The notes under the pieces are model-generated. The model searched no databases. It saw only the letters and a program-made list of their open reading frames with translations, and was not told where the DNA came from. 64,000 nucleotides of DNA from Prunella strophiata (taxonomy: Eukaryota; Chordata; Aves; Passeriformes; Prunellidae): contig JAZBQD010000027.1 of assembly GCA_036583965.1 (NCBI GenBank), forward strand, positions 3,180,687 to 3,244,686. The letters are read 5' to 3'. Shown in pieces: positions 1 through 13,600 of this stretch. Numbering within the stretch: the first letter of the stretch is position 1; each line of letters starts with the position of its first letter. A program made the position numbers and the translations under genes.

Positions 1-2897
1 AGGGATTTTAATGAAGTGTTAATTTTATATGGCTTAAAATAGAATTGGAAAACACCTCCTACACAATTTTTCTAATATCTAGGTTAGCGTGTCTGTTACT
101 TCTGTTACTTTATGCTTTAAATTATTGGCATTTGACTTGTGGTTTTGGCAGCTATAATCTGCTTCTTCCAATTAGCAAAGAATGGGGAAGGATTTCTGTT
201 TTTAAATGCAATTCAATATGGACAACGTTACATCAGTTTCATCCACTGAGAAATTCAGAACTTGCTTGCACCCAGCCCAATTCTGCTGCAGAAGCATTGC
301 ACTGTAATTGTCACACATTTGCTAAAGCCTTGGTGTTAACTCACTCTGGAGCCAAAACCTGATCACAACAGGCAGGTGAGATTGTCCAGGTGCTCCTGGC
401 AGAAGCACAACTGAACCTGTGCTGCAGCAGTGCAGGTGTTGTGCAGCCACTCCTCCCACTGCACCTGCGCTGCTGTGCCAGCTCATTTCCAGGCCACCAC
501 ATTGTCTTGGATGAAGAAATTCAATTCTCAGTCTCTAGAGAGTGCTGGCATTTGGAGTTGTGGAGTCTGTCTGTGCCCTACAGAAACACCTTCACACCTG
601 AGCATGTAACTACACATGAGAGCACATAACAACTGCACTACTACATGCAATCCTTAAAAGCTACACAGTACATGCCACGTGCTAATCACCACTAAGAGGC
701 TATTATAGCCTTTTGTGGACATTGTTATTTTAAAATAAATATACTAAGTGGATTTACACATTCTGGATCCAGTCAAGGAATGAGCAGACTGTTAAGAGAA
801 GTCCCATATATCTGACAATTGCTCTGTCACTGCTTAGCACAAACAATTCCTTGTGCAATCAAACAGCATCTTGGTGGTCTATATCAGCATTTACAGGACC
901 TTGAAGCCAGCAGGTTTCTGCCTCCAAACATTCCTCACAGAGCAAGAGTGCTGAAATCCCACAAATATCTTCTTTGAGACACTATTATTTTGTTCAGTTT
1001 CACCTTTATTTTAGAGGGGGGACTGCTAGACTTTTCCATGCTCTGAGCAAAGATTTAGTGCTTCAGAAAAATACATCTGGGCTGCTCAGTCTGCCTCCTT
1101 CCTGCCACTACAGCACACAGGAACTGGACTGAGGGCACAGGACTCCTCAGGTAACATCAATCCTGGCTCTCCCTGTCAGCCCCAGTTTATGTTCTGAATG
1201 CTCTGTGGTTGTGAGCAAGGCAGGAGGTGCAGGGTGCAGAGGCACTCCCACTCTGCTGCAAAGGATAATTCCTTGCTCCTGGGCACTCTGCCCCCTTCAA
1301 TCACTGCCAGCCTTGGGGGGTTGGCTATGCTTCAGCTCGCCTCCAAATGAAGCTATGGAGGAGGATCCAGGCAATTCAGATGGTGTGGGATGGATGTCAG
1401 TGAGCTGGACCCTCAGTAATTAATGGTTCATAAGGATTCCTGGTATCCAAAATGAGCCTGGTTATGTGACAACATCAATCTGTTCCAGGGGGTGATCAGA
1501 GGCAGGTGAGAGGAATAGGTCTGTGCCATCACTCTGCAGGATGTGTCTGGGGAAGGGTCATGGCTGGGCTTCTTCCAGGTCTTGTTATTACCCATAACAT
1601 CCCCTTTGTGCTCTGACAGTGAATGTAAATGGCCCCAGAATCAAAGGCCTGCAAAGGACAACAGAGGTGAGGTACCCTAGAGCCAAACTTCTCAGGTTTA
1701 TGTCAGCTATTCCACTCCTCTGCTAAAGGTGCAATGTCAGACTAAAATAATGAAAAATGGGGTTGAGTTTCACAGAAGCAAGGTCATTTTCATGGTAGTG
1801 TTTGCCTGAAGTAGGACTGACCAAATCACAAAAAAACCTCCCAAATCTTGAGAGTTTTGTCAGGGAACTTTTCCAGCTTAACCACCAAATGAGCTGTAAA
1901 CATGCATTCAAACTACTTGGTGCAGAAACCAAATAATAAAACACCTTTTTTTTTTTCAATTTTTCAACCAGTAAACAACATTCAGTAACAAGTAAGAGCT
2001 AGTTGTGGAAGAAGTATTACTTTTGCAAGAATTACTGGATTTTGTGGAAAGAAACTTCATTCGGAATTGAATTTGATTCACTTCATTCAGAATTTTCCCC
2101 CCTCCTCCTTTTTCAAATCAATATTTAAATTTATTACTTAAGAAAAAGAATTAAAATGTCTCCTTGTCCCTGGAAGAAGCTTTATTACTAATAAGGATCC
2201 TTTACAAAACTGCTTTGATTAAATGAAGAAAAAGAAAAGATGAATAGACAGTTAAATATCCTCTAATAAGAAAAGTTAATAAGGAAAATGGTTCTAATAT
2301 TTCTTTCTCTGATAATGGTTCCATTGTTCTGGTTGGAGAGGCAGAAGTGAAGCACACACTCGGTGCTGCATTCCCATGACTAAATCACCTGTAAGATTGC
2401 ATTTTGCATTTGAAAGCTCTTTGACAATGTCTGTCCCAGGGTAGATGCCTTCTCTTCTTTGATGCGGTTAAGCAATTTTGCACAATCATGTAATGGAGTA
2501 AATTAGACTTAGTCTTCCTTGAATGTTTCATATGAGGTCTGGGTTAGAGATGGAGCTCAGCAGCATCCACTCACAGTGAAGAGCACACTTGAAGACATTT
2601 GGCAGGATGGGCTTAAGTTGAAGAATCAAAATGAGAACACAAACCTCTACTTGTACGGGAAAAATATGCCCTGTTTTCAGTGACCTTACTCTTTTTTTCT
2701 TTTTTTCTTTCCCTTTCCACCTCTGAGCTGGAATATCAAATTATGTCATTTTCTACTATTCCATAAACACCTTTTGAAGGTGGGGAAAACAAACAAACCC
2801 CACTGCACTTAATACTTCAATGTATTATCCCAATAAGAGGTTTTGAGAGAAAAATGACAAGACTGCAAGTTCTTTTGTGTCAGCAACAACAAACCAT
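1..2897. other. Unique non-coding DNA, no gene seen
   Basis: No reading frame here exceeds about 105 codons and none resembles a protein family I know. There are two GC-richer stretches, about 370-480 and 1,080-1,400. A short direct repeat of the motif ACTTCATTC-GAATT occurs near 2,046 and 2,072. I see no CR1, SINE or tRNA in this part. Confidence 0.6.
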
Positions 2898-2899
2898 CC

Positions 2900-3050
2900 A
2901 TTCTTCATCCCTGGAAGAGTTCAAGGCCAGGTTGGATGGATCTCCAAGTAACCTGGTCCAGGGGAAGGTGTCCTTGCCCACAGCAGGGGATTTGGAACTA
3001 CATGATCTTGAAGGTTCCTTCCAACCCAGGCCATTCTAGGATTCTGTAAT
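2900..3050 (+). repeat. CR1 LINE 3'-end fragment
   Basis: The stretch reads as the last 150 bp or so of an avian CR1 LINE in sense orientation: the 'catccctggaagagttcaag' segment, then 'gccaggttggatgga', 'ggtgtccttgcccacagcag', 'atgatcttgaaggttccttc' and a degenerate terminal ATTCTA/GGATTCTG octamer repeat. CR1 copies are usually truncated at the 5' end by incomplete reverse transcription and end in such octamers without a poly(A) tail, which fits. The 61-codon frame from 2,854 to 3,039 is only a by-product of this element. Several mismatches in the octamers suggest an old insertion. Confidence 0.93.
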
Positions 3051-5145
3051 TCACATCACTGATGAAACATGGAGCCAGTAGGAGAGAAAAAACTCTCCCT
3101 CACTAAAAAGTTGCTTTCCTCTTATAAATTTAACTTGTATTTTATGAAGGCATTATTGAGCAAATGAAACATTTTGTAGGTATTTGTTATAATATAAAAT
3201 AGACTTGGGGAGTCCATTTCAGGGAAAAAATACCCTTGATCAGGCAATCTGCATTTAATAACATAGCAGAGGAGATGAGCATTTAATAAAAAATAAATCT
3301 AATAATTAGGCCTCATTTTTTACTACCTGGCTTGTATTTAAAGGTCTGGTTTAAGATGCAAATGGAAAGTTCCTCTTTGATTTCAGGAGACTTTGGCTAT
3401 GTGTTGCTTGATAACAGCTTTTCTAATGAAGTGTCTGTTGGTTACTGAACATGACACATTTCCTGGCATTTTAAAAAACTCTTCTAAATATACAGAAATT
3501 GTCTACTCTTGGAGTTTCTTAAGAATGAGGAAAAAAAAAAGCAGCAGCTGACACTATGTTAGCTAACAGAATTTCAAATACTTCTTTTAACACTGAAAAA
3601 GGGGGATTTTGCACTTAGCCCTGATAATGACCAGTGGAAGTGCCTTCTCTCTCTTCTTACACAACGAACCTGCTTGGGCTGCACCACCATTCACATCCCC
3701 TTTTCTTCAGCTTACTGTCTGCTTTGTTTCATTCTGAATGAAACTCAAAAAATTCTAAAAGTTATTTGGGTTGAAACTGTAAACCACATGAAACCCCTGC
3801 TATAACTTAGATTTGTTTTTTTTCCTAAGCTTAGTCAGAATTCTAACCAAATTGGCAAACATGATCAGAGCTTCAGGTTGGTGCATGTGAAACAAAAATC
3901 CCCCCAAAATCTGAAAACCAAGTCACTTTTACCTTAGTTTGGGGATTTTTGTGGAGAACATTAAACAGCCCTGTGTAACAGGATTAAAACAAATTTAACT
4001 TCCAGGGTCTGAAATTTCTTCCTCCAGGGTTTAATGACAGTTTTATTAACATAAGCTGATGCAGGATTAGACCGTTAAATATTTAAATCCCAACACTTCC
4101 TGAAATTAATCTAGAAAGGGGAAAATTTCAGCCTGTTCCTTACCTAAAATAATCTATTCCACCAATGTGCTTCTATGGTCCACTCTTCTCATAGATGATT
4201 TAGGAAATGGGATACAGAGTCACCAGTTAATTTACTTTTGGCTAAATTTGCCCGGAATACTTCTGAACAATTAGCACTCTGGTCTGAAGGACAAAATTAC
4301 TTTGACAAAGTTGTGCCTAGGGGCTGCTCCATGACGTGTTCAGAGTCCGACATTTTTGGTACATGTCTGGAATTGACAGTGACTCAATACATAAGGATAT
4401 CCTTTCATATTCATTTATGTGATAACCTCACTTTTGTTGGCACAGGAATATGTTGTCTTTTAACCTGACTTAAGGAGCTGGCCCTAGAAATAGTCTTCAT
4501 CTTTTTGGATAGCAAGTTGGAATCAAGATTATTTTGACAGATGGCATCTAGCCTGTCTAATATGCATTTTACCTGCTCCATAAATATTGATGACTTTAAT
4601 ACATTTGTGTTCTGCCATATGCTTCTTAAAGGTACACTTCCAAAACTTGACTTGGTGTGTGATTTAGACAGAATTAATCTCCATTTTGTAGTACTATAAA
4701 TGAGATTACAATCACACGTGTTGTGTCTGATGTTGGAAGATTAAAAATGGTGTGTATGAGGGCAGAGGGGATAACTCCAGCAGATTTACATCCCATTCCC
4801 TCTCAGTCCTGACATCGTGGATGTTACAAAGTACAAGGGGAATATGTCTTTATAATATTAAATATTTAACACAGAAAGGAGTTTGGACAAAGGGAACCCC
4901 CTGCATCAGAGGATCCTGCCACTTGCACCGCATTTAAATCATTTTTTCTCTCTCTATTGCAGAACCCTTCAGCTCTTTCACCTTCTATGAGTGCCATATA
5001 AAATGCCTCAAAGGAAAAAAAAATCAGAAAATTAGATACCTACTAAATCCATTTTTTAGAGCCACAACTGTATGAGCATCTCATATGCACACTGATATAC
5101 TGCACAGATATTCCTCTGCAGGAGCCATTTAAAAGACATTGCTCC
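3051..5145. other. Unique AT-rich non-coding DNA
   Basis: No protein-like frame is visible. A good splice-acceptor-like tract (pyrimidines followed by TTGCAG) ends at 4,962, but the sequence after it has no convincing donor or open frame with family similarity. Poly(A) runs at about 3,531 are short. Nothing else can be supported. Confidence 0.55.
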
Positions 5146-5654
5146 ATGTTTTCTGGAGGAGGTCTGTTCGCTTTATGCAAGGACAGTTCCTTTGAACTCG
5201 GTCATTTCCAAGGCAGATGGGATGCACAATTAGCCCTTTTATTATTAACACCACTTTCCTGCTTCTCCACCAAGGTTACAGACTCGTTCACAGGGCCATC
5301 ACTGAAATGGGAGCAGGGCCAGGGCTGCTGGCAGGAAAAGGGAAGATGTGGGCAAGCGAAAGCCCAAGAACCATTCCCCCAGGCTCCCGTGGCCTTGAAA
5401 AAAGCAGAACTGCTTCCAACGGGAAGAGCCTCGTGCCCCACAGCTGGGAGAAGTTGGCTTTGACTCCCAGCAGTTTTTCCTCTGTTGGATTTGCCACCTT
5501 GTCTCATCAAGCAAAAAAGGCAGCCTTAGCTCTGCCCCTCTTCACATTTCACTGCTGCTGCTTCCTTTGCCCACTCCAATCAGAAATTGTTCAAATAACG
5601 CCTGGTACAATCTCTGTGCATGTATTTGTCAAAGTATTCTGCAATACTGAATAG
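5146..5654. other. GC-richer patch with overlapping open frames, probably non-coding
   Basis: Five frames of 69-145 codons overlap on both strands between 5,146 and 5,654. The longest is 5,217-5,654 on the + strand, 145 codons. The stretch is GC-richer than its flanks, so stop codons are rarer in every frame at once, which argues against selection on any one frame. The 145-codon product has no signal peptide, domain or motif that I recognise. I leave it as non-coding; a missed exon is possible but unlikely. Confidence 0.5.
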
Positions 5655-5985
5655 AGCAACACACAAAAAAATATGGGGTGTTTCATAGTAAACTGTTGGA
5701 AAGCAGAGCAATATTTCAAAATTTCATAAAATAAAATAATGCAAACTTACATTTTTGCATCAGTTTAAAATGATAGAAGGATAACATTTTTACAAAGAAA
5801 AAGTATTTTGAAACAGAACTGAGGGTTACCAGTGAAAAGGATTTATCTCAAAAATGGTGAAAAACTTATAAAAATTCCAACTTAATTGCAGTTTTCCAAA
5901 AATTTGTGAAAGATAATTTTCTACTCTGTCAGGTGCACATTTTTTTCTAGCTATTTTCAGAGAAATGAGAGAATAAAATTCGGTT

Positions 5986-6035
5986 AGAATCATAGAATAT
6001 CCTGAGTTGGAAGGGACCATCAAGGATCACTGAAG
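5986..6035 (-). repeat. CR1 LINE 3'-end fragment (short)
   Basis: The + strand reads 'gaatcatagaatatcctgag' followed by 'ttggaagggaccatcaagga', which is the reverse complement of the extreme 3' end of avian CR1. Only about 50 bp is left. The preserved AATCATAGAAT octamer at the 5' side on the + strand fixes the orientation as minus. Confidence 0.9.
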
Positions 6036-6089
6036 GTAGACTTATGATATGAGCATTTACTAATATTTCTCCCATATTTGAACCTATTT

Positions 6090-6178
6090 GCTTTGCTTTT
6101 TGGTGGCTTTTTTTTTTTGTTGTTGTTTGTTTGGTTGGTTTTTTGGGTTGTGGTTGTTGTTTTTGTTTCTTTTTCTTG
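6090..6178. repeat. T/G-rich low-complexity tract
   Basis: Interrupted TTG/TTTG runs including 11 consecutive T at 6,108-6,118. It lies about 55 bp beyond the CR1 scrap at 5,986. The 62-codon frame here (Phe, Leu, Cys and Gly rich) is an artefact of the composition. Confidence 0.85.
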
Positions 6179-9100
6179 TGAAGTGTCTGCTGTTAATTAC
6201 TGTGCTGTACAAGGGGAAGATAGTGCACCCTAGCTCATCAGTGAGGGAAGGAAAAGAGAATGAGAAAACCTGCTGAGCATATTTGCAGAAAGAATTGCTT
6301 GATAAATAATAACCACTTTAGGGCTCAGCATGTAAAAGGAGAGGTGAGTGCTCCCACTGATGCTTTGGTACATTAGTGGTGGCAGAGGCTGTTTGTTGGC
6401 ACTGAACTCACACAGGAGCCACATCCAGCATGGTGCTCACAGAAGAAATGCAGGCAGCTCAGTGCTGTCACTTTGCTACCCCAAGTTTATTACAAAGGGA
6501 CCCCAAGCACCATACAAAACCATCAGGAAGGTTACTCTGCAAAGCATTTATCTAAACTATCTTCAAATTAAACAAAAGTTTTCACAGTCTTTTTCATTTT
6601 TTTTTTCAGCCAAGCTGGAAGAGACTTGGTGTGTGTCCACTCTCATTAGTTTACATTCCCTCACTCACAGTCAGGATTTATCCCGGGGCACTAACTTCCC
6701 ACGTGGCAGTGCCCAGCAGATGCACAGGGTGGTATTTATCAAAACTTGAAGCTACAGTGACAGCACAGTCCTGAAATTTGTGCTTCTTGTAGAGGGGCTA
6801 GGCCGTGAAGGATGTTTTGCATAAGATTTGGTTTGCATGAGTATATTTTAACTGGCTATTTGATGAAGTAGCAAAGGCAAACTGGCAAAGGTAAATTCAA
6901 TTTCACACCCACTCACAGAAGTGATACTCTCTAAATTAAAGCTTGGACAAGGCTCACCATACTCTTAAAAAAATATTTGGGAAAAAAACAGCATCAGCCT
7001 ATGCAGAGTTCAAAGATAGGTCAGACCCCTGCTAGATGTAAACCATTAAAACATCCCTGGTTTTTGTGTGTTCAAATCAATTTTCACCAGCTAGGAATAC
7101 ACCCTTGCTATGGTTGGATGAGGCACAAAGAAAGCCAGAGAGCACAAGAAGAGCTGGCATTTCTGAAGCCAATTGTAATCTCTGGTTTAGCCCATAAGAG
7201 ATGGCTGGGAGTCAGTCCTCGGCTGGAGCAGAACATGCTAATTTGGGCAGGTGCTAAAACACAGGAGCTTGGCAGCTGTGAATGGGAAAGAGAAAAACTG
7301 AGCGCTCCTCCAGCTTTCAGTTGTGATTTGACACCTCTAAATGTGGGCAAAGGCTGAATCAATTCAGAAGCTTGAGTGTTTGGTCAAACCAACAAGCAAT
7401 ACATAAAATAAGCCAGAAACACAGCAAGAAATGGCTTTCCTTGAGTGGCTTCTAGGTAGATCAAAACCACAATAGAAAAAAACCTCTCAGAGTGATTTAT
7501 TTAATTATTTATTTTTGGTACTGCCAGTTTAGTACTAGTTCTGGAAAATACTATGGCAAATTACAGCTCCTGTTTTACTAGAGGTTAACCAATGATCTGC
7601 AGCCCCCACAATAAATGCAATAATTTTTTTTCCACTTTCTTATTTGATTCAAACTATTTTTTCAGGTACTTTAGTCATTTGTATTTTTGCAGTTTGCCTG
7701 TTCTCAACAGCTCTGCCTGCTGTACACTGACATCACATTAAACAATCACTTACAAATTTTATCTCTTCTTACATCAGCCCTGTCCTCTAAAACACTCAAA
7801 TGTGTGGATCAGAGAACAGCTCACTGCATTCAGACTGGGGCCTGCACTGAGCACAGCAATGTGAACATGCTCCTTGTTTTGCCCTCAATTCTCAGCAGTG
7901 CTCATTTCACTCTGTGGTTCTTCACCTCGTGTCCCACCAGTCCTATTGTCTGTGATGTGTCCTTATCCAACTCATTTTGTTGAAATGCCAGAGAATACAA
8001 CTGAAAATCCCCAAATGTAATTTATCTGAAAGATTTCTTAACAGAAAAAGCAATCTGTCAAAGTGTTTTTAAGAGAAAGAGGGACTCTGCAGGTAACTGA
8101 AGAATTCAAGCCTTTCCACCATTTTTCTTCAATCTGAATGTAATTATCCATTGTAGCAATTCAAATCAGGTATTAGTTCAGTTTTGGGCTCAAGTTCAGG
8201 GAATTTTTATCTTGGCAAATAAGAAGCTCCACTAACATTTCTCTGTTTCCTATCAAAGCACCTCTCCAAGGAAAGCAGGTACTGGTTCAGGCCTGGTTCA
8301 GGAGCACAAGTGCAGGATTTTAGGCACCTGTCTAATCTCAGTATTGGTGACTACAACAGAGAAGCCAAAGCCACAACTCTGTTTTCAATATAACTAAATC
8401 ATTTGGCAGCTGAGATGGTGAAAGCACAAAACTCCCTGTGTTCACAATTCATGGGCCACTGAAGTCTGGTAATAAGCTTTATTTCCACGTTTTCTTTTTC
8501 CTAATATGTACACAGATAATTTCTGAAGTCACATGTATTCTGCAACAGAGCTCAGGAGCTTCTTTTATTTTCTCAGGCTTGGATTTGTAGTGTTAATGTG
8601 TCACAGAACACCCCCAGAGGAATAACCTTTCACCCCATCAGTTTGTTTACTGTGGCATTTCTTGGTTTAATAAATGAGGTCCCTAACATTAAAACTTTTC
8701 CTTGCTCCTAAGGTTTTGTTATTGCTAGTTTAAAATTATTTCATTACTTCAGAGGGCTTATTTCAAATCAGTATCACATCTTTCTTTTGTTCATATCCCC
8801 ATAACCTATAAGAAATAACAGTAAAATTTTCTATTCATTACCTTCCCCTCCAATCTCATTACTTCATGTTTCTTTATGTTGAATTGGATGAGTCACTCAA
8901 GTTTCTAATTCAAGTTTTGAAACCATTCAGATTTAAATTACATGTTTCAGACCATCAGCAAGTAACATCTTCTCATAAAGGTAGGGGTTTTTTTTTGGTG
9001 TGAAGAAGCATAATTTAAGTCCTAGCAATGCTGATAGTGCTCTGTAGATTTAGTCTTTTCTGCAGTTATCATTTTCAGTATGCAGAATATTCTATTAAGT

Positions 9101-9367
9101 AATACACAGCTCTCAAGGGATTTACATATATATTATTTATGGAGGAACCCCTACCATTATATAATCCTAACAACCTTGTTGGCTAAGTAGTTCCACCCAG
9201 GGAAGCATTTCATCTTGTCTCAAGAATATTTCCTAATAATTTTTCTGCAGTGAATTTCTTGCAGTCTACTTCGACAAGTAACAGTTCATTCTCAAAGGGT
9301 TAATTTCTTGCAATAGAGAAAGCTTTTAAGGCCTCTGCAAACCTCTCATCAACCTTTTATTTACCCA
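6179..9367. other. Unique non-coding DNA
   Basis: Frames of up to 133 codons occur (6,348-6,749 and 6,977-7,357, + strand), but their products are low in recognisable motifs and have no family resemblance I can name. I see no repeats apart from short T runs. The sequence is CpG-poor. Confidence 0.55.
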
Positions 9368-9535
9368 GTGTGGTGTAGTGGTTACTGTACAGTCAGATTC
9401 AGACAGGAGAAGGACAGTTCAGTACTCCTAATTCTTCTGTGGATACACTGCACGACCCGTGTATGAAGTATTCCTGAGCCTAAGGCTCTCTATTTAGAAA
9501 GTGGATATAATAACCCATATGTAAATGTAAAGAAA
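9368..9535 (+). repeat. MIR-type SINE fossil (tRNA-derived head plus CORE)
   Basis: The stretch lines up with the layout of mammalian/amniote MIR. A tRNA A-box-like 'tggtgtagtggttactg' lies at 9,370, a degraded B box 'gttcagtactcc' at 9,417, and then the body 'ctgtggatacactgcacgac'. The CORE region follows at 9,474-9,515, reading 'ctgagcctaaggctctctat' and then 'agaaagtggatataataacc', equivalent to the 'cctcagtttccccatctgtaaaatggggataataat' block of MIR. MIR spread before or during early amniote evolution, so bird copies are rare and very old. Survival of the whole order of blocks is notable. It is not a functional tRNA gene: the B box and the folding are lost. Confidence 0.8.
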
Positions 9536-10581
9536 TAGATGGGATTTTAGATTTTAAAGAGTGGTCTTACAGACCTTGTTCCATTTATTGTTCCTTATAC
9601 AGTGGAATATTTCCTAGTAGAAAAGACTTTTAGCCTTCAGTAAAGACATTGTTTAATTTCTTGTGTTAAGTCTTCTGGTTGAGTACCAGAAAATCAGTGA
9701 CCTTCACTGAATCATGAGAACTATTGGGAACAGTTTCTACTTCTTACTCACACATTTCCAGACTAATAGAGACAGGAGGGGAAGACTTAAGCCCACTGCT
9801 GGAAAGGATATACTACGACTTCTACAGAAGAAAGTTTTGCCTTGTATTAATCAAAACCAGAGCAAAACAAAACCCCAAAACCAAAACAAATGCTTCTGAT
9901 CTGTTCCTTGACTATGCAATATCTTGTCTTCTATTTTTGCATGGGATTACCTGCACAGTAGTGAATATTAAGAAAATCTCTACAAAGCATGTAGAAATTC
10001 TGGTACATCTGGTAATTTGATTACATTGCCAACTCAGGTAAGGAAGGAGATAAATACTGATATCAATAGGACAAGCATTTTAACCAAAATACAGCTATGA
10101 TTAAATTGTTAGTATTAGCAAACTGCTTTTATGTTGGGAATTGAGCACAATCAATAATTTTCAGAGCACTGCAGCAGCAGGAAGACTACTCATTACATCA
10201 AGTCAAAACGGACTTGTGAATGGATTCAGCATTGGGAATAAACTCTGTTATCATTTATTTTGATATATAAATGAAAACTCATAACAGTTTTCCCCCCACT
10301 CCCTATTCTTCTGTTAAATTTGTTTGATTCCATTGCTCCCTCTGGGCTGCACAGGTGTACATGCTACAGAAATTTAGCTCGATGGAATTTACCTATTCCC
10401 TCCAAACACACAACTTCTTGGGAAGCTCTTAGCTTCCACTTACAGAAAAAAGAAAAATCACATTATGTAAATGGCAAATCAAAATTCAGCAGTTACTAAT
10501 TGCTAAAAAGTCCCTAAAAACCTGCATGTTTAGTGGTAGTGGCATCCCAGAACTTCACAGCTCTTGTCCTCTGCTCTCCTA
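9536..10581. other. Unique AT-rich non-coding DNA
   Basis: Two overlapping frames of 61 and 98 codons (9,714-10,020, + strand) have no recognisable motif. I see no repeats. Confidence 0.55.
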
Positions 10582-10629
10582 TGGCACAGTTCTGCCACAG
10601 GAACCCACACCAGTAACTTGAACTGGTGT
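10582..10629. other. Two nested/adjacent inverted repeats
   Basis: An imperfect NFI-like pair, TGGCA then TGCCA with 6 bp between, spans about 10,582-10,597. It is followed by a perfect 8-bp inverted repeat, ACACCAGT at 10,607-10,614 and ACTGGTGT at 10,622-10,629, separated by 7 bp. Such dyads can be dimeric transcription-factor sites, but 8-bp dyads also arise by chance in 64 kb. Confidence 0.4.
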
Positions 10630-13600
10630 CAGCCAGAGCCAGAGGGCACAGCATAAGATCCCCGGTTGTAAATATCACTGGACCACTCTGAAGTGGGCTC
10701 ATTTCTGGCTTTGCCTTTAGCATCCTTTGAAGGGCTAATTCTATTTCATTTCCCTCTATTTTCAGCTATTTAGCATAATTAATTTGATCAGCCCAGCGAA
10801 AAGAGTGCTTCTTTCTTTCATGCTGCAATGATGCAATTTCTTTGACCCCTATTTCTACCTTTTGTAAGAGGTTCACATATTTTGAAATAGTCACTACTCC
10901 ATTATGAGCAGTTATATTTACTGAATAATTACTTCAGTAAGTGAAAATGCTTATTTCTAAAATGGCAAATTTTCAGGTTGCCTCAATGCCATGAACATTT
11001 ACACCTCCTGTCACGTTGCTCTTAATAAATATCTTTTCAGGACAGTGAATTGTGTAACTTTTGGAAAACATGGGAACTTATGAAAAACTGTATGCTTCAT
11101 AATAAGAAAATTATCACCTTTAAGGAAATTTTTATATACATGTACAATATTAGCAGTCCATTAGTAAGTGGGAAGGAGAAATGCAGCTCTGATTAAATAC
11201 CAACTCATATCCAAACTTGAAGCTAGCTTAACCTTAAAGATTTTGAGGTCATGAAAAGTCCAATAGACCTTGCAAGAAGAATGATATTGTACCCTGAAAC
11301 TAAATCACACTTTTTAGAAAACTTTTTGATTCTTTTTTTTAATGGGACTATCTGTTATTACAATTCCAATTCAAAGTTCTCAAGCACATGCCTAACTTTA
11401 GGAAAGTAAGATGACAATTAAATCAACACGTGCTTAAAATCTGTTCCCCCTGAGAATGCTGTAGCAGATTTCAGGTGTGCACCCTCTCTGTTCTGGGTTA
11501 CCTGTGCTTACAGCACGTGGAGATGTTCTTTGGATTGCAGGTAGTATTTTGGCTCATTTTCCTCCATTCCTTTCTCATCCTTACTCCTGTAAACCTATAT
11601 TGATTCTCCAGGATTTTGAGGAGAAGAGACAAAAGCAAATGTGGGATTTACCTGGGTTTCTTCTGCTACTAGCCCATATTATTATTTCTTCATACAGAGC
11701 TTTCAAAACAGTTTTGGAGGCTATAAATTTATAAGCAACAAGGCAGAGGGTGGGCTCACAGATCACAGTGTCATGCTCTCAATCAATATACATACAACAT
11801 CCCAGATGTTACTCTTGTGGCTAGGGCACAAAAGAACCCACCTCAGTTTCACACCAACTCCATCAATCCTCTTCATTCTTTCTTTTCTTTAATAGACAAT
11901 AATTAGGTTTTTGTTCAAAGCAGCCATTCTGTAAGACATGATACTCAAGGTAATACTTTTATTTTTATTTTATGGGCTCTTGTTTTGTTTTGTTTACAAT
12001 TATCAGTGCCTGCTCTGGGTTCTCCAGAGAGGTTTTTTCCGAAGCAGGTGCATTTTCAGCTCATGTAATGGATTTAGAGATATTTGGCCATAAATAGATA
12101 GTGTTAAACGCTGCTGTAAAAATGAGATAAATGTTTATTACCCAAAAGGTTAATAAAAAATCCACTTGGGACCCTCTAGAAAAGAATTAATCCCTTTAAG
12201 CCTGTATTGAACCAGTGACAGTTGCACAAGATTCACAAGCAAATTGCATCCCTAAAACATTTTAAAAGCAGAAAAAAAAATCCCAGACTGCACACCACAG
12301 TAAATGGAAGGAAGGAATTCATGAGATAGGTACCATTTATTATCTAATTTAAGCACTTAGTAGCAGCATCTGTTTACAAATAACCATTTTCAGCATTAGA
12401 TAAGTCCCATGTTAGGCTACTGTTCTTTCCCAACTTTATTATCAAACACTATGATTTTATCAGGGTAACACAGAAAATCTTAGGAAGAGGAAGCAGCACT
12501 TGCCAGGCACAAGACTCTTCATGCATATACAATATTTTCCCTGAATTTCATAGGTTCTTACACCTAGCTCTAATGGACTACATGCATTTGACTTTTTACT
12601 CCCCTTACACCTTGCTGCTGAATACAGAAATGACATGTAGTAGCCTGGATGGAAAAATAATTTAATTTTATAGGAGTACAGGTGATATTATAACCATCAG
12701 ACCTGACAGCTGCCAATGACAAGGTGAACCTAACATGATCTGTTTACACAATACACAGTCCTTCAATGCAAACTCCTCCACACAGGCACCTTTCCTGCTC
12801 CCCTTGGGGGCAGGTAGAACTTACACTCTCCCAAAATCAATATCGTTGTGGCCTCCCAAGGTTTTCAAGCATTCTCTTCCCTTATTTCCATTCATATCTC
12901 ACTTCTTCTAGTTCTAAGTCTGCTTTTCCCAATCAATAGAATGGATAGCAAAACCTCTCTATTCATGCTAGAGGTGATTAGTGGAGTTAAGAATAATTTG
13001 GCCCTCTAAGTCTTAAACAACTTTGCTGTCATCCCCCCCTTCTGGCTGCCTGCTAGAATGAGACAATAAATCCAAGTTTGCTTCCCCAAAGGAATCCAGT
13101 GACTACCAGGGATGGTGGATTTGGGATAGCTAACTCGTGTCCCAGGACTTACAGATCCATATGTTGTAGAGGGGAATGACACATGGCTACTGCAGGGAGA
13201 CTCCTTCAATAGTTTAAATTATTCCCTGGCTGCAGAGATATTAATGATTCAAAACTCTGTGCCTCAATTGACTGATGAATATTGTCTCCCAAAAAGCCAT
13301 TGAATACCAAGTATACTTTTCAAACAGGATATGGAAAACTATCTGTATGCAGGCAGTCCTGCAAATTTGTTGCATTCAGTTTTTTACAAGGCTGGCATAG
13401 GATTTAGGGATTGCAGGCTGGAAAGTCTTAGTAGGTCCTACAGTCTTCGGCACATCCTTTTTGTGCTATCGTTTCCAATTGCTTCCACCTCCTTGTAAAG
13501 GCATGAAAAAAATAACCCTCTGAGGTTGTCAGGGTCTGACAAGGAAAATGTTGGAACTAAACAGATGCAAAATTTGGCCAGTTGCTATTGTTTCTTTTTC

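Noticed and set aside
4942..5010. Good splice-acceptor tract ending TTGCAG at 4,962
   Set aside because: No donor and no recognisable frame behind it; such tracts are common by chance.
5202..5654. Five overlapping open frames on both strands, up to 145 codons
   Set aside because: All frames are open together in a GC-richer patch and no product shows a recognisable domain, so composition explains them.
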